64,000 nucleotides of DNA, taken from Pedobacter paludis. GTDB lineage: Bacteria > Bacteroidota > Bacteroidia > Sphingobacteriales > Sphingobacteriaceae. This document shows positions 35,301-46,836 of this stretch, piece after piece. The translations under genes were made by a program, and so were the position numbers. The notes under the pieces are model-generated. The model ran no database searches and was not told where the DNA came from. It was given only the letters and a program-made list of their open reading frames with translations. Numbering within the stretch: position 1 is the stretch's first letter; every line of letters starts with the position of its first letter. The stretch lies in the NCBI RefSeq assembly GCF_003173575.1, contig NZ_QGNY01000006.1:62001-126000 (forward strand). The letters run 5' to 3'.

Positions 35301-38300
35301 TTGCTGGTCCAGTTGATTCTTTAGTTTTAGTCTTAGGAATTGGTGAAACAAATGGAAGCAGCTATGATTTCGGAGATTTAAGTTTCGAACATATCGTAAA
35401 TACCCAGGTAGCGGCAACTCTACCTGCAGATGTAACGGTAACTTGTGATGCGATTCCGGTGGCGCCAACTTTATTGGCTACGGATAATTGCGGAACGGCT
35501 ACCGTAGTACCAACTGAAACAACTGCTGCAAATACACCGGGTACAGGTCAGTCGACCATCACAAGAACCTGGACGGCTACCGATGGTTCGGGTAATACCA
35601 CTGTTCACGTTCAGAAAATCATCGTTAATCCTGCTTCGGTAGCAACAGTTACTGCCGGTTCAGCTACTACTTTTTGTGCCGGTGGAAGTGTGGTATTAAC
35701 TTCATCTGCTACAACAGGAAATCAATGGTATTTAAATAACAATCCTATATCAGGAGCAACCGACCAAATTTACACAGCTAATGCTTCCGGAAGTTACACG
35801 GTAATTTCTACAACGGGTACTTGTTCTACAGTGGCTTCAACGCCGATTGTGGTAACCGTTAACCCTTTACCTACTGCTTTTACAGTAACCGGTGGCGGTA
35901 CGAAATGTGCCGGATTGGGTGGTGCGGGTATCGTTGTAGGTTTATCAGGGTCTGAAACCAATGTAAATTATCAATTGCAACTTGATGGCGTAAACTCAGG
36001 TGCTCCTGTTGCGGGTACGGGTGCTGCAATTACATTCGGTAATTTTAACACCGCAGGAACCTATACGGTGATTGCAACGGGAACGACTACACCTGCATGT
36101 TCAGCTACAATGACCGGAAATGCAGTTATCATCATTAATCCATTACCTGCTACTCCAACAATCACGGCAGGTGGTTCAACTACTTTCTGTGCAGGTGGCA
36201 ACGTGGCGTTAAGCTCATCAGCAACTTCAGGAAATCAATGGTATTTAAATGGAAACCCTATAAGCGGTGCCATCAATCAAACTTATACCGCAACAGCAAC
36301 TGGATCTTATAGCGTGATTACTACTGACGGTAACACTTGTCCAAGTGCAGCATCTGCTGCTGTTAATGTAACAGTTACTGCTTTACCAACTTCGCCAACG
36401 ATTGGAGCTATTACACAACCAACCTGTGCGGTACAAACGGGTAGTGTAGCGCTTAGCGGATTGCCGACAGGGGCGTGGACCATTACTACTTTACCGGCAA
36501 CCACCACGACAACGGGTAGCGGTGCAACAACAACCATTTCGGGCTTGCCAGCAGGCACAACTTATAAATTTATCGTAACCAACACTGCAACAACTTGTTC
36601 TTCTGCAGCATCTGCTGATGCGGTAATTAATACAGCACCGGCATTAGCTACAATACCAGGACCGATAACTGGTCTAAATTGTGTATTGCCTCCAGCTACG
36701 GGCGTGGCCTATTCGGTACCAGCCGTGCCCGGTGCCATCAGCTATAGTTGGACATACTCCGGATCTTTTGCTTCGGGTGGTACTGCAAATACAACACTTG
36801 CTACATTTACTTCAAATAATATCAGCATTAATTTTGCCGAAAACGCAACCTCAGGTACATTAAGTGTTACTGTAACCACTGCATGTGGCACAAGTACCGC
36901 CAGTACATTGGCTATAACGGTTTTGCCAAAGCCTTCCATAGCTACATTAGGTAGTTCTACCATCTGCCCGGGCGGTGGTAGCGTAATTTTAACGTCAACA
37001 CCAGCACCGGCTTACCAATGGTATAAAGACGGCAATTTGATTTCTGGAGCGACAAGTCAAAATTATACGGCTAATGGTACAGGAAATTATACTGTGGTAA
37101 CTTCATCAGGTTCTTGTACAAGTCTTGCTTCTAATGTCTTTAATGTAATTGAGGAGGATACAACGTTACCTGTATTTGTATCTCCTTTGGGAACTGAAAC
37201 TAAAAATGTAAAAATAGATTTTCGTAATGCGAGTGCTTCGCCACTTTTTTTGCCTCAAACCTACAATAACATAGAAACAGGTGCTTTAGCTAATGAAAGG
37301 GTTAAAATCAGCCAGTCTGTTTCAGGAGGTCAAGTGCAGTTGCAAAACGCTCCGGCATTTCTTTACACCGCAGATGCTACAGGTCCTGCAGCTTATGGAA
37401 ATGATAAACTCTTGTTTATTAGTAACCTGGGTGATCCGATACGTTCATTGACGATGAACTTTGATCAATCGGTAACCAACTTGAATTTTTCATTACTGGA
37501 TATCGATGGGGGCACGAAGGTGGAAGCAAGGGCCTACAATAATGGGGTTTTGCAGCCAATCACGATGGTTCCTTTAAGAACGGTTCCTGCACCAACGAAT
37601 ACAGCGCCAAGTGCTAGCCCAAGTACAACGCCTACAATTAATGGTGCAAGTAACGCTTACACTATCGGTTCCCTATCGGGAACTAGGACAGGTGGGATAA
37701 ATGTAAGTGTTCCAAGCCCGAATTTTGTTAACAGTTTTGTTTTAGCTTATATAACGAGAGCCAACGCAGACAATAGCGTTTATTTATCTCAAATTTCTTA
37801 CGATTATACGGCACCAGTTCTTCCGGGTGATGTAACAGTAAATTGTGATGCTATTCCGGCACCGGTTGTGTTAACTGCAACAGATAATTGTAGTACGGCC
37901 AGCGTAACTTACACGCAGGTGCCAGCTGTTTTTGTACCGAGTACAAGCACACAAACGATAACCAGAACTTGGGTTGCAACAGATGCAGTAGGTAATACTT
38001 CAAGCCATACACAAACCATCACCGTAAATCCAACTACTTTATTAACGATTACTAATCCTGCAACAGTTTGTGCGCCGGCAACTGTTGATTTAACAGCACC
38101 TGCGGTAATAGCAGGAAGTGCAACAGGTACAGTTTTATCTTATTATACAGATGCTTCAGCAACAATAGCTCTGGCAAATCCTAATGCAGTAGCAACGAGT
38201 GGTACTTATTATATTAAGGCAACCACGGCAACCTGTATGGATATTAAGCCGGTTGTGGTAACCATAAATCCGTTACCGGTTGCTCAAACCGTAACAGGTG

Positions 38301-41300
38301 GCGGATCAACCTGCGCCGGTTCGGGCGTTGGTTTCCCTGTTGGATTAGCAAATTCTGAAACAGGAATCAGCTACCAATTACAAATCGACGGCGTTAATAC
38401 AGGCACGGCGGTTGCGGGAACAGGCTCGGCGATTTCTTTCGGAAATCAGACTGCAGCAGGAACTTATACCGTGCTTGCAACGGGTACAACTACACCTGCT
38501 TGTTCGGTAACCATGACAGGTAATGCGGTAATCACAATAAATCCTTTACCTGCAACACCAACACTTGCATTAACACAGCCTACCTGTACAGTGTCAACAG
38601 GAACTATCACGGTAACTGCACCAACAGGAATGACTTCATATTCGGTAACAGGAACAAGTCCTGTTACAGCGACAATAACAAATTCTACTGGTATTTTTAC
38701 GGGATTAGCAGCAGGAACATATGATGTAATTGCTACTAATTCGAACAATTGTACCTCATCAGCTGCTGCGGCAGTTCTGGTAACAGCTAATTGTCCTGCC
38801 TTAACCTTTGTTAAAACAGGAACCTTTGTAGATACAAACGCTAACGGCAGGGCCGATGCGGGTGACCATGTAACCTATGCGTTCACGGTAACCAACACGG
38901 GCAATACCACCATTACAGGCATCACCATTACCGATGCAAAAGTTACGGTAACGGGCGGTCCGATTACACTGGCACCGGGTGCAAGCAACAGCAGTGCTTT
39001 CACGGCAGATTACACGATCTTACAATCGGATGTAGATAAAGGCGGCGCTTACAATGTGGCTACGGCAACAGGCAAAGACCCGAACAACAATAACGTAACG
39101 GCAACATCGACAAACGGTAACCCGACAGATCCTTCAACACCAGTTGACCCGGCTTGTCCGACCTGTACGATTACACCGTTACCTAAAACAAGTACATTAA
39201 CACTTGTTAAAACAGGAACATTCGTAGATACCAATGCTAACGGCAGGGCCGATGCGGGCGACCATGTAACCTATGCGTTCACGGTAACCAACACGGGCAA
39301 TACCACCATTACGGGCATCACCATTACCGATCCGAAGGTTGCGGTAAGCGGCGGACCGATTACACTGGCTCCTGGTGCTGTCAACAGCACTGCATTCACG
39401 GCAGATTACACGATCCTACAATCAGATGTAGATAAAGGGGGTGCTTACAATGTGGCGACGGCAACAGGCAAAGACCCGAACAGCAACAACGTAACGGCAA
39501 CTTCAACAAACGGCAACCCGACAGATCCTTCAACACCTGTTGATCCGACCTGTCCGACCTGTACTATTACACCGTTACCTAAAACAAGTACGTTAACACT
39601 TGTTAAAATAGGAACATTCGTAGATACAAACGCTAACGGCAGGGCCGATGCGGGCGACCATGTAACCTATGCGTTCACGGTAACCAACACGGGCAATACC
39701 ACCATTACGGGTATCACTATTACCGATCCGAAGGTTGCGGTAAGCGGCGGCCCGATCACACTGGCTCCGGGTGCTGTCAACAGCACTGCATTCACGGCAG
39801 ATTACACCGTAACCCAGGCCGATGTAGATAAAGGCGGGGCTTACAATGTGGCTACGGCAACAGGAAAAGACCCGAACAACAATAACGTAACAGCAACTTC
39901 GACAAACGGCAACCCGACAGATCCTTCAACACCTGTTGACCCTGCTTGTCCGAGCTGTACGATTACGCCATTACCAAAAACACCTTCGATGACCTTCACG
40001 AAAGTAGTAACGGGCACGGTACCAAGCACAGTTGGCGCAACGATTACCTATGCGCTTAAAGTAACGAACACGGGTAACGTAACCCTGAGCAACATCATCG
40101 TAACAGATCCGAACGCAACAGTAACAGGTTCACCGATCACAAGCTTGTCGCCGGGAGCAGAGGTAACATTAACCGCTACCCATGTATTAACACAGGCAGA
40201 TCTGGATGCTGGTAAAGTAAGCAACCAGGCGATCGTGAAAGCGACCACGCCTGATGGAACGACTACACCTGATAAACCGTCTGACAACCCGAATACTCCG
40301 GATGTTGATGATCCGACGGTAACTCCGGTAACCCCGAATCCGTCGATGACTTTCACGAAAGTGGTAACGGGCACGGTTCCGAATACGGTTGGCGCAACCA
40401 TTACCTATGCGCTTAAAGTAACGAACACGGGTAACGTAACCCTGAGCAACATCATCGTAACGGATGCGAACGCAACAGTAACAGGTTCACCGATCACAAG
40501 CTTGTCGCCGGGCGCTGAGGTAACCTTAACAGCTACACACGTATTAACACAGGCAGATCTTGATGCGGGTAAAGTAACCAACCAGGCGATCGTGAAAGCG
40601 ACCACGCCTGGCGGAACGACTACACCTGATAAACCGTCTGACAACCCGAATACTCCGGATGTTGATGATCCGACGGTAACGCCGGTAACGCCGAACCCGT
40701 CAATGACATTCACGAAAGTGGTAACGGGCACGGTTCCGAATACGGTTGGCGCAACCATTACCTATGCGCTTAAAGTAACGAACACGGGTAACGTAACCCT
40801 GAGCAACATCATCGTAACAGATGCAAACGCAACAGTAGCAGGTTCGCCGATCGCAAGCCTTGCGCCGGGCGCTGAGGTAACCTTAACAGCTACACATATA
40901 TTAACGCAGGCAGATCTTGATGCGGGTAAAGTAAGCAACCAGGCGATTGTGAAAGCGACCACGCCTGGCGGAACGACTACACCTGATAAACCGTCTGACA
41001 ACCCGAATACTCCTGAAGTTGATGATCCGACGGTAACTCCGGTAACACCGAACCCGTCGATGACTTTCACGAAAGTGGTAACGGGCACGGTTCCGAATAC
41101 GGTTGGCGCAACAATTACCTATGCGCTGAAAGTAACGAACACGGGTAACGTAACCCTGAGCAACATCATCGTAACAGATGCAAACGCAACAGTAGCAGGT
41201 TCGCCGATCGCAAGCCTTGCGCCGGGCGCTGATGTAACCTTAACGGCTACACATTTATTGACACAGGCAGATCTTGATGAGGGAAAAGTAAGCAACCAGG

Positions 41301-43726
41301 CCATCATGAAAGCGACCACGCCTGGCGGAACGACTACACCTGATAAACCGTCTGACAACCCGAATACTCCCGAAGTTGATGATCCGACGGTAACTCCGGT
41401 AACACCGAACCCGTCGATGACATTCACGAAAGTGGTGACAGGAACAGTACCGAACACGGTTGGCGCAACAATTACCTATGCGCTGAAAGTAACGAACACG
41501 GGTAACGTAACCCTGAGCAACATCATCGTAACAGATGCGAACGCAACAGTAACAGGTTCGCCGATCGCAAGCCTTGCGCCGGGCGCTGAGGTAACCTTAA
41601 CAGCTACACATATATTAACGCAGGCAGATCTTGATGCGGGTAAAGTAAGCAACCAGGCGATTGTGAAAGCGACCACGCCTGGCGGAACGACTACACCTGA
41701 TAAACCGTCTGACAACCCGAATACTCCTGAAGTTGATGATCCGACGGTAACTCAGGTAACACCGAACCCGTCGATGACATTGACTAAAGTTGCAAACAAT
41801 ACGGTTAGCAAAGTAGGTGATGTGATAAACTATACTTTGATTGTTAAAAACACAGGTAACGTAACCTTAACGAATATTGTGGTAACAGATACAGGAGCAG
41901 ATGTGGGCAGCATCACACCAAGTATTATCGCGTCGATTATTCCAGGAGAAACTGCAACAGTAAATGCTAAGCATACTGTAAAACAAGCAGATGTAGATGC
42001 CGGTAAATTTAGTAATCAAGCATCAGCTGGAGGCACAGCCCCAGGCAATGTTCCGGTAACAGATCCGAAGTCGGATGATCCAACAACAGTTGCACCAGAT
42101 GATGAAACAGTAACTCCGATTATTGCATCACCATCGATGACGCTTACCAAGATTGCAAATAATACAGGAACTAAAGCTGGTGATGTAATTAACTATACAC
42201 TAGTTGTAAAGAACACTGGAAACGTAACCTTAAAAAACATTACAATTACAGATACGGGAGCAGATGCAGGCAGTATTACGCCAGCAACTATTGCAAGTCT
42301 TGCACCAGATGCAACAGCCATGGTAACTGCAAAACATACCTTGACACAAACAGAAATCAATAGCGGAAGTTTCAGTAATCAGGCATCAGCAACAGGTTTA
42401 GATCCAAAAGAGAATCCGGTAGTTGATCCAAAATCTGATGATCCAAATACACCTGCCGTTGATGATCCAACAGTTGTTAAAATTATAGAAGCTGGAAAAA
42501 TAAGCCTAGTTAAAACTGGGGTAATTAGTCCTGATGGAAATACAATTACATATACATTTACCATTAAAAATATTGGTAATGTAACGTTGTATTCCATTAC
42601 ATTATCCGATCCGAAGTTAGGTTTAAACAAGGTTATTGCAGTTTTAGGGGGCTTAGCGCCGGGTTCAACTGTGACCGATACCGAGGTTTATACACTTACA
42701 CAGGCAGATAAGGATTTGGGTACAATAACCAACACGGCAACTGTAACTTCTAAGTCTCCAACAGGAGCCGATGTAACAGACGTTTCGGGAACAGATGAAA
42801 CAAACAATACGCCAACAGTTGTAAAATTTGTTCCAAATCCGTCCATATCAATTGTTAAAACAGGTATAGTTACTGATAACTACATTACTTATACGTTTAC
42901 GATTAAAAATGCAGGTAACGTAACTTTGTTCAGCCTTACTTTAACAGATGCAAAGCTCGGAATAACAAATAAGACAATTGTATTGCCAAGTGGTTTACTT
43001 CCCGGGGCAACAACTGTTATAACAGAAAAATACATTCTAACACAGGGTGATAAAGATGCAGGTCAAGTTACCAATACGGCAACGGTAACGGCTAAAGATC
43101 CTAATGGAAATGACGTGTCTGATGTTTCGGGCACAACAGAAACCAATAATACACCAACAGTTACGGTTGTACCAAAGTCGCCAATTGCCGTTGATGATAA
43201 TGCCGAAACAAAAGCCAATAAACCAGTTGTAATTCCGGTTCTGGCTAATGATACACCTGGAACAACAACGGTTACCGTAGAAATTGTTAATCAGCCAGCC
43301 AATGGTACATTAAAAATTAATGCCGATGGAACAGTTACTTATACGCCAAATCCTGGCTATACAGGAACGGATAGCTTTACTTATCGAATTAAAGATCAAT
43401 ACGGATATTATAGCAATATTGCCACGGTAAGTGTTCAAACTGATTTCTTTGAAATTCGTGTGCCAAATCTATTTACGCCAAATGGTGATGGAACGAATGA
43501 TACTTTTGAGATTAGAGGTTTAAATCAATTTGCACAAAATGATTTAGTAATCCTTAATAGATGGGGTAACGAAGTTTATAAATCAAGCAATTACCAAAAT
43601 AACTGGACGGGCGAAGGCTTAAACGAAGGCACTTACTATTATCTGTTAAAAGTTAAACGTGCAGGAAGTTCTGAGTGGGTAATCTTCAAAGGCTACATCA
43701 CTTTAATTAGAGCATTTAAGAAATAG
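32387..43726 (+). CDS. Giant repeat adhesin, T9SS type B cargo (3779 aa)
   Basis: The ORF is uninterrupted for 11.3 kb. It opens with an extended signal peptide (about 29 polar residues, then a hydrophobic core and GNKAEAQ). Domains in order: beta-propeller-like/unknown (50-430), a jelly-roll-like region (438-632), Ig-like and HYR-like repeats with CAGGSV..L and QWYLN segments (about 640-2130), three 132-residue DUF11-type repeats (about 2139-2534), five 119-residue DUF11-type repeats (2535-3129), four diverged repeats, a cadherin-like [16 protein letters not shown] domain (about 3595-3685), and a CHU_C type B T9SS signal (from 3692: [18 protein letters not shown] ... [12 protein letters not shown]). 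Expected to be displayed on the cell surface with the PorP/SprF protein encoded 62 bp downstream. Similar in logic to SprB of gliding Bacteroidota. Ligand unknown. Confidence 0.92.
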   Translation: MNTILRESINTLFKSFSSTRQVFDKNTALNIYILAIFTFILSFGNKAEAQNGYIYLHHQATNEEASPNFTFNVAGGIFNQNYTLNDQTDFLSSEDLGASQSGRLWALARIQSDAAFTNWKVYYRDVNSSTWNAITTLGSPRAIDGGIGSTAIYSTNAASGTTGRVYSVAADGTTTDITGDLPAGIVYDVSDNWLPFGSGGRQYASVQNGDIYQRTTAALPAVWTVIFGTPSHRVDAVPKTNNLYYVVGATTTAGSTIFYRDVTAGASINLGAGSSNSDDMAITEDGTVIAGYKKMSGTPGGTVTWTDDVQGMYGFNVTGGPNNQFWASVGITDVNNGNTRVRPNRIMTRTATSNWIDDERIRATGTNNDNSVLISVAPGTYTITEATEPSGWRLQSIASDPTGTTDVAAKTTTITVAANATTHVVYANVNDIPFAMPTDCTTGFTENFGTTQANYASPTISSGYHNGAPTLNGTTASAMGYGYYGLINNSNLITGDLASGNGVEYTTGFTDHTSGTGRMLGVNATGQPRLVYQKRLTGLTVGTAYTYSAWVRSADINAGSLPNIGLQVLHPTTGAILFNAASGTITNANPPAAWKQVTLNFTATTTSIDIAVASLTAGAWGNDFTVDDISVLPVKPTAPTLGAITQPTCSALGSVVLNGLPAVGNWTITDSNGGATMTGTGSTATFVNLAAGSHTFTVTVGTCVSLASASATINAQPVTPTAVILATGPTILCPSGSVTLVASPATTYQWYNGAGAIAGATNQNYVATVAGTYYVVETANGCTSANSNSIAVTIQDNVAPVFVTSTGTQVVSDYIDYDAETNLITGNFPRTIGSGAAMVTVNQSINGSNTFFGITSPTGAPAPYGNGGLVFAVTGSNTQNRTNTLTFPQKIQNLKFSLYDLDGTVPLTFKAYNNGTLTNVTVSKLELPATSSSSSIVISNNGTTNTSLIGAVGGWGETTQSNLRKAGINVDVAGPVDSLVLVLGIGETNGSSYDFGDLSFEHIVNTQVAATLPADVTVTCDAIPVAPTLLATDNCGTATVVPTETTAANTPGTGQSTITRTWTATDGSGNTTVHVQKIIVNPASVATVTAGSATTFCAGGSVVLTSSATTGNQWYLNNNPISGATDQIYTANASGSYTVISTTGTCSTVASTPIVVTVNPLPTAFTVTGGGTKCAGLGGAGIVVGLSGSETNVNYQLQLDGVNSGAPVAGTGAAITFGNFNTAGTYTVIATGTTTPACSATMTGNAVIIINPLPATPTITAGGSTTFCAGGNVALSSSATSGNQWYLNGNPISGAINQTYTATATGSYSVITTDGNTCPSAASAAVNVTVTALPTSPTIGAITQPTCAVQTGSVALSGLPTGAWTITTLPATTTTTGSGATTTISGLPAGTTYKFIVTNTATTCSSAASADAVINTAPALATIPGPITGLNCVLPPATGVAYSVPAVPGAISYSWTYSGSFASGGTANTTLATFTSNNISINFAENATSGTLSVTVTTACGTSTASTLAITVLPKPSIATLGSSTICPGGGSVILTSTPAPAYQWYKDGNLISGATSQNYTANGTGNYTVVTSSGSCTSLASNVFNVIEEDTTLPVFVSPLGTETKNVKIDFRNASASPLFLPQTYNNIETGALANERVKISQSVSGGQVQLQNAPAFLYTADATGPAAYGNDKLLFISNLGDPIRSLTMNFDQSVTNLNFSLLDIDGGTKVEARAYNNGVLQPITMVPLRTVPAPTNTAPSASPSTTPTINGASNAYTIGSLSGTRTGGINVSVPSPNFVNSFVLAYITRANADNSVYLSQISYDYTAPVLPGDVTVNCDAIPAPVVLTATDNCSTASVTYTQVPAVFVPSTSTQTITRTWVATDAVGNTSSHTQTITVNPTTLLTITNPATVCAPATVDLTAPAVIAGSATGTVLSYYTDASATIALANPNAVATSGTYYIKATTATCMDIKPVVVTINPLPVAQTVTGGGSTCAGSGVGFPVGLANSETGISYQLQIDGVNTGTAVAGTGSAISFGNQTAAGTYTVLATGTTTPACSVTMTGNAVITINPLPATPTLALTQPTCTVSTGTITVTAPTGMTSYSVTGTSPVTATITNSTGIFTGLAAGTYDVIATNSNNCTSSAAAAVLVTANCPALTFVKTGTFVDTNANGRADAGDHVTYAFTVTNTGNTTITGITITDAKVTVTGGPITLAPGASNSSAFTADYTILQSDVDKGGAYNVATATGKDPNNNNVTATSTNGNPTDPSTPVDPACPTCTITPLPKTSTLTLVKTGTFVDTNANGRADAGDHVTYAFTVTNTGNTTITGITITDPKVAVSGGPITLAPGAVNSTAFTADYTILQSDVDKGGAYNVATATGKDPNSNNVTATSTNGNPTDPSTPVDPTCPTCTITPLPKTSTLTLVKIGTFVDTNANGRADAGDHVTYAFTVTNTGNTTITGITITDPKVAVSGGPITLAPGAVNSTAFTADYTVTQADVDKGGAYNVATATGKDPNNNNVTATSTNGNPTDPSTPVDPACPSCTITPLPKTPSMTFTKVVTGTVPSTVGATITYALKVTNTGNVTLSNIIVTDPNATVTGSPITSLSPGAEVTLTATHVLTQADLDAGKVSNQAIVKATTPDGTTTPDKPSDNPNTPDVDDPTVTPVTPNPSMTFTKVVTGTVPNTVGATITYALKVTNTGNVTLSNIIVTDANATVTGSPITSLSPGAEVTLTATHVLTQADLDAGKVTNQAIVKATTPGGTTTPDKPSDNPNTPDVDDPTVTPVTPNPSMTFTKVVTGTVPNTVGATITYALKVTNTGNVTLSNIIVTDANATVAGSPIASLAPGAEVTLTATHILTQADLDAGKVSNQAIVKATTPGGTTTPDKPSDNPNTPEVDDPTVTPVTPNPSMTFTKVVTGTVPNTVGATITYALKVTNTGNVTLSNIIVTDANATVAGSPIASLAPGADVTLTATHLLTQADLDEGKVSNQAIMKATTPGGTTTPDKPSDNPNTPEVDDPTVTPVTPNPSMTFTKVVTGTVPNTVGATITYALKVTNTGNVTLSNIIVTDANATVTGSPIASLAPGAEVTLTATHILTQADLDAGKVSNQAIVKATTPGGTTTPDKPSDNPNTPEVDDPTVTQVTPNPSMTLTKVANNTVSKVGDVINYTLIVKNTGNVTLTNIVVTDTGADVGSITPSIIASIIPGETATVNAKHTVKQADVDAGKFSNQASAGGTAPGNVPVTDPKSDDPTTVAPDDETVTPIIASPSMTLTKIANNTGTKAGDVINYTLVVKNTGNVTLKNITITDTGADAGSITPATIASLAPDATAMVTAKHTLTQTEINSGSFSNQASATGLDPKENPVVDPKSDDPNTPAVDDPTVVKIIEAGKISLVKTGVISPDGNTITYTFTIKNIGNVTLYSITLSDPKLGLNKVIAVLGGLAPGSTVTDTEVYTLTQADKDLGTITNTATVTSKSPTGADVTDVSGTDETNNTPTVVKFVPNPSISIVKTGIVTDNYITYTFTIKNAGNVTLFSLTLTDAKLGITNKTIVLPSGLLPGATTVITEKYILTQGDKDAGQVTNTATVTAKDPNGNDVSDVSGTTETNNTPTVTVVPKSPIAVDDNAETKANKPVVIPVLANDTPGTTTVTVEIVNQPANGTLKINADGTVTYTPNPGYTGTDSFTYRIKDQYGYYSNIATVSVQTDFFEIRVPNLFTPNGDGTNDTFEIRGLNQFAQNDLVILNRWGNEVYKSSNYQNNWTGEGLNEGTYYYLLKVKRAGSSEWVIFKGYITLIRAFKK
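38801..39984 (+). repeat. Three 396-bp tandem repeats in the adhesin gene
   Basis: Units begin near 38801, 39197 and 39593; matching landmarks (ACAGG/ATAGG before the GTA GAT ACN codons) are exactly 396 bp apart. The protein unit (132 residues) contains [20 protein letters not shown] and ends with CTITPLPKT. Units are almost identical in DNA. Confidence 0.9.
39989..41773 (+). repeat. Five 357-bp tandem repeats in the adhesin gene
   Basis: ATG landmarks at 39989, 40346, 40703, 41060, 41417 and the start of the next, diverged unit at 41774 are all 357 bp apart (119 residues: [20 protein letters not shown] ... [13 protein letters not shown]). DNA identity is very high, and third positions are C/G-rich compared with flanking sequence. 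A good substrate for unequal recombination. Confidence 0.93.
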
Positions 43727-43788
43727 GAATAATTGGTAACGGTTTAATCAAGAGATGAAAACACCCTGCCAGAATAATACAACGGAAA

Positions 43789-44757
43789 ATGAGAAGGATT
43801 ATATTAATATTTACAGTACTAATTATTTTTACTAAACTGGCCCACGCCCAGCAGGATGCGCAGTTTAGCCAGTATATGTTTAACGGCATTTACATCAATC
43901 CGGCCTATGCCGGTTACAAGGAACAGTTAAACGTACATGCATTTTACCGTACACAGTGGACGGGCATTGAAGGTGCGCCGAAAACCATGTCCGTAGCTGT
44001 TGATGCCATTGCGAACGACGGAAACGTGGGGCTTGCGCTACAGGTCTCCAGCGATAAACTCGGCGCACAGCGCAACCTCTCTGCCTATGCAAACTATGCC
44101 TACCGCATCCCGGTGAATGCCGACGGAACCTCTAGACTGGCCTTTGGTCTGGGCGTTGGAATCGTACAGCTTGGTATTGATGGCGCCTTGCTCAACCCGA
44201 ACGACTTCGAGGTAAACCAGCCGGTGGGCATGCAGAGCACCATTGTTCCCGATGCTAGGGCAGGCGTTTATTTTTCCAACGACCGTTTTTATGCCGGCTT
44301 TTCAGCCGATAACCTGGTTTCCCAGTATATCGACATCGATCGGTATGCCTTTATCGCCCAGCCAAAGCCCCATTATTACCTTACGGCGGGAATGCTCGTT
44401 CCCCTTTCTAGGGATATTCTGCTGAAGCCTTCCTTTCTGCTGAAGGACGATCGGGGCGGGCCGACAAGCCTTGATCTGAATGCCTTCTTTATCCTTGCGG
44501 AAAAGTTCTGGATCGGAGGATCCTACCGCACCGGGGTAAAGCTTTACAGCAAATCCTATCTCCAGAAAGATCTGAGCAACCTGAATTCCGCAGTTGCGGC
44601 CATCCAGCTCTTCCCGACCCAGAATCTGAGGATAGGCTATGCCTACGATTTTTCTATCGGCCCCCTGCAGGGATATAGCAGCGGTACGCATGAGATTTCC
44701 ATCGGTTATTTCTTCAATAGAAAAAACGCCAGAATGTTAACGCCTAGATATTTTTAA
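43789..44757 (+). CDS. PorP/SprF family type IX secretion membrane protein, copy 2
   Basis: 322 residues: signal peptide MRRIILIFTVLIIFTKLAHA, then QQDAQFSQYMFNGIYINPAY and the rest, identical in amino-acid sequence to copy 1 at 30774-31742. By eye I count about 18 nucleotide differences, all at third codon positions and all in the first three quarters; the last 230 nt are identical. Similarity stops at the stop codon and at the LAHA of the signal. It lies 62 bp after the giant adhesin gene, the standard partner arrangement for SprB/SprF-like pairs. The role is to receive or anchor type B T9SS cargo at the outer membrane. Confidence 0.94.
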   Translation: MRRIILIFTVLIIFTKLAHAQQDAQFSQYMFNGIYINPAYAGYKEQLNVHAFYRTQWTGIEGAPKTMSVAVDAIANDGNVGLALQVSSDKLGAQRNLSAYANYAYRIPVNADGTSRLAFGLGVGIVQLGIDGALLNPNDFEVNQPVGMQSTIVPDARAGVYFSNDRFYAGFSADNLVSQYIDIDRYAFIAQPKPHYYLTAGMLVPLSRDILLKPSFLLKDDRGGPTSLDLNAFFILAEKFWIGGSYRTGVKLYSKSYLQKDLSNLNSAVAAIQLFPTQNLRIGYAYDFSIGPLQGYSSGTHEISIGYFFNRKNARMLTPRYF

Positions 44758-44835
44758 TAATAATATTTACTATAAAAAAAATTATAATCATTTGCTAATT
44801 TAACATTGTGAACCAATAGATTAACCATCAATATA

Positions 44836-46788
44836 ATGAAGAAAATTTTACTTAACCTGGCCATTTTATTAGCGCTTTTCTTTACGTGTTTGCCTTCAAA
44901 AGCACAATATGTATTAAAAGAAGCAGATGCTCAGTATCAGCTTTTTAATTATACAAAAGCTATAGATTTATATGAGCAAGCATACAAAAAGAAAGCAACT
45001 TTATACGCTGCAGAGCGTTTAGGTGAGTGTTATGCTTTAACTAATAATTATAAACAAACAGAAAGCTGGTATGCCATTGCGGTTGCAATGCCAGGAAGTA
45101 GTTCAGAAAACACACTTCATTATGCTAAAGCTTTACAAAATAATTCAAAGTACGCAGAAGCTAAAACCCAGTTCGAAAAATACACTTCATTAAATAAAGA
45201 GATTAAAGCAAAGCAACAAAATCTATGGCTTTTAAGTTGCGATTCGGCAATGCTTTGGATGAAAAACCCAACAACTGTTGCCATCAATAATGAAAAAAAA
45301 CTAAATTCACCTAAATCAGATTGGGGTTCTGTTCAATACCAGAATGATATCGTTTTCTCTTCCGATAGAGGAGCAACAAATGCTCAGAATGCAGATCGTC
45401 CATTTTTGAAGTTCGATGGAGCCAAGCTTCCGAGCAAAAATATTTATGGATGGACCGGAAATCATTATTTAAAGCTGTATGTTCAGAACAGTAAAACGGA
45501 TAGCATTTCCTTATTTCCAATTGATGCTCAAACCGATTATCACGTTGGTCCGGCAAGCTTTGTCAAAGATGGTTCGGAAATGTATTTTACACTTACACGC
45601 ATTCCAAAAAAGCCTGCTTATGTAAATGGGAAGCTGGCCACAATAAACATCGAAATTTATTCGAGCAAAAAAGATGCAAATGGAAAATGGGGAACACCCG
45701 TTGGTTTTAAATATAATAAGGTTGATGAATATTCCGTTGGCGATCCTTTTATAACACCTGATGGAAATACCCTGTATTTTGTATCTAACATGAGCAATGG
45801 CGTTGGTGGAACTGATCTTTACGTAAGTCAGAAAACTGATGCTGGAGATTGGGGATTGCCGATTAATTTAAAGGAAATAAATACAGAAGGTAATGAGAGA
45901 AGCCCATCTTTTGATGAAGGCAATAACTTTTATTTCAGTACTGATGGAAGAATAGGAATGGGCGGTTTGGATATTTTTAGCGCTAAACTAGTCGGCGGTA
46001 AAATAAGCGAGCCTAAAAATTTGGGTTATCCAACCAATTCTCCTCAAGATGATTTCGCGTTTATTAAAACAGGAAAACAATCAGGTTATCTATCTTCAAA
46101 TCGCACGGATGGTTTAGGTGATGATGATATTTATAGTTTTACCGAACAACAGATTTTGGCATTTAGATTAAGTGGAAAGGTATTTGATAAAAAAACCAAT
46201 TTACCCCTTGCAAATGCAATTGTAACGCTGGCAAAAAAAGATGGGCAAAGTTTGAGGGTGCAAACAGATGAAAGCGGTGATTTTAAATTTAATTTGGAGA
46301 AATCATCCGATTACAGCCTTACCGGTGAAAAAACAAACTTTAGAAGTGACAATGCTTTAGTTAGTACTCAAAATTTAACTGCATCTGCTGATCTGGAAAA
46401 GAATTTATACTTGGAAAAAATTGAGCTGGAAAAAGCAATCCGATTAGAAAATATTTACTATGATTTTGACAAATCTAATATCAGGGCAGATGCCGCGGTA
46501 GAGCTGGATAAACTTGTAAAGATTATGAAAGAAAACCCAACGATTTGGATTGAACTGGGCTCGCATACCGATAGCAGAGGGAATGATCAATATAACCAAT
46601 GGCTTTCTCAAAGTAGGGCAAACTCGGCAGTTCAGTATATTATTGATAGGGGCATTGAGAAAAACAGAATTACAACAAAGGGTTACGGTGAAAGTATGTT
46701 GTTGAACAAATGCGCCAACGGTGTTAAATGTACCGAAGCCGAGCATCAGCTAAATCGTAGAACTGAATTCAAAATTGTTAAACAGTAG
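44836..46788 (+). CDS. PorE-like OmpA-family protein (TPR, PD40 propeller, CRD, OmpA)
   Basis: 650 residues with a signal peptide (cleavage near PSKAQ). Order: TPR-like helices (25-140, ADAQYQLFNYTKAIDLYEQA), a WD40/PD40 propeller (about 150-430, with SSDRGATNAQ, PFITPDGNTLYFVSN, SPSFDEGNNFYFSTDG), a carboxypeptidase-regulatory-like domain (about 445-525, SGKVFDKKTNLPLANAIVTL) and a C-terminal OmpA domain (about 535-650, YYDFDKSNIRADAAVELDKL ... LGSHTDSRGNDQYNQWLSQS). This order and length match PorE, a T9SS-associated peptidoglycan-binding protein. It closes the adhesion cluster and may tie the surface complex to the cell wall. Confidence 0.9.
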   Translation: MKKILLNLAILLALFFTCLPSKAQYVLKEADAQYQLFNYTKAIDLYEQAYKKKATLYAAERLGECYALTNNYKQTESWYAIAVAMPGSSSENTLHYAKALQNNSKYAEAKTQFEKYTSLNKEIKAKQQNLWLLSCDSAMLWMKNPTTVAINNEKKLNSPKSDWGSVQYQNDIVFSSDRGATNAQNADRPFLKFDGAKLPSKNIYGWTGNHYLKLYVQNSKTDSISLFPIDAQTDYHVGPASFVKDGSEMYFTLTRIPKKPAYVNGKLATINIEIYSSKKDANGKWGTPVGFKYNKVDEYSVGDPFITPDGNTLYFVSNMSNGVGGTDLYVSQKTDAGDWGLPINLKEINTEGNERSPSFDEGNNFYFSTDGRIGMGGLDIFSAKLVGGKISEPKNLGYPTNSPQDDFAFIKTGKQSGYLSSNRTDGLGDDDIYSFTEQQILAFRLSGKVFDKKTNLPLANAIVTLAKKDGQSLRVQTDESGDFKFNLEKSSDYSLTGEKTNFRSDNALVSTQNLTASADLEKNLYLEKIELEKAIRLENIYYDFDKSNIRADAAVELDKLVKIMKENPTIWIELGSHTDSRGNDQYNQWLSQSRANSAVQYIIDRGIEKNRITTKGYGESMLLNKCANGVKCTEAEHQLNRRTEFKIVKQ

Positions 46789-46800
46789 AGATAAGAAAGT

Positions 46801-46833
46801 AAAAGGGTCATTTAAAAAGTGACCCTTTTTTTT
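46801..46833 (+). terminator. Terminator after the PorE-like gene
   Basis: AAAAGGGTCA (46801-46810) pairs with TGACCCTTTT (46820-46829), loop 9 nt, followed by T to 46833. The reverse direction has only a short T run, so it mainly serves the plus strand. Confidence 0.9.
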
Positions 46834-46836
46834 GCT

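Noticed and set aside
40048..41715. Five antisense ORFs of 79-117 codons in the giant adhesin
   Set aside because: They repeat with the 357-bp period and are shadows of the repeat units.
38801..41773. Regular repeat array considered as CRISPR
   Set aside because: The units are 396 and 357 bp, in-frame coding and without spacers; no cas genes are present.
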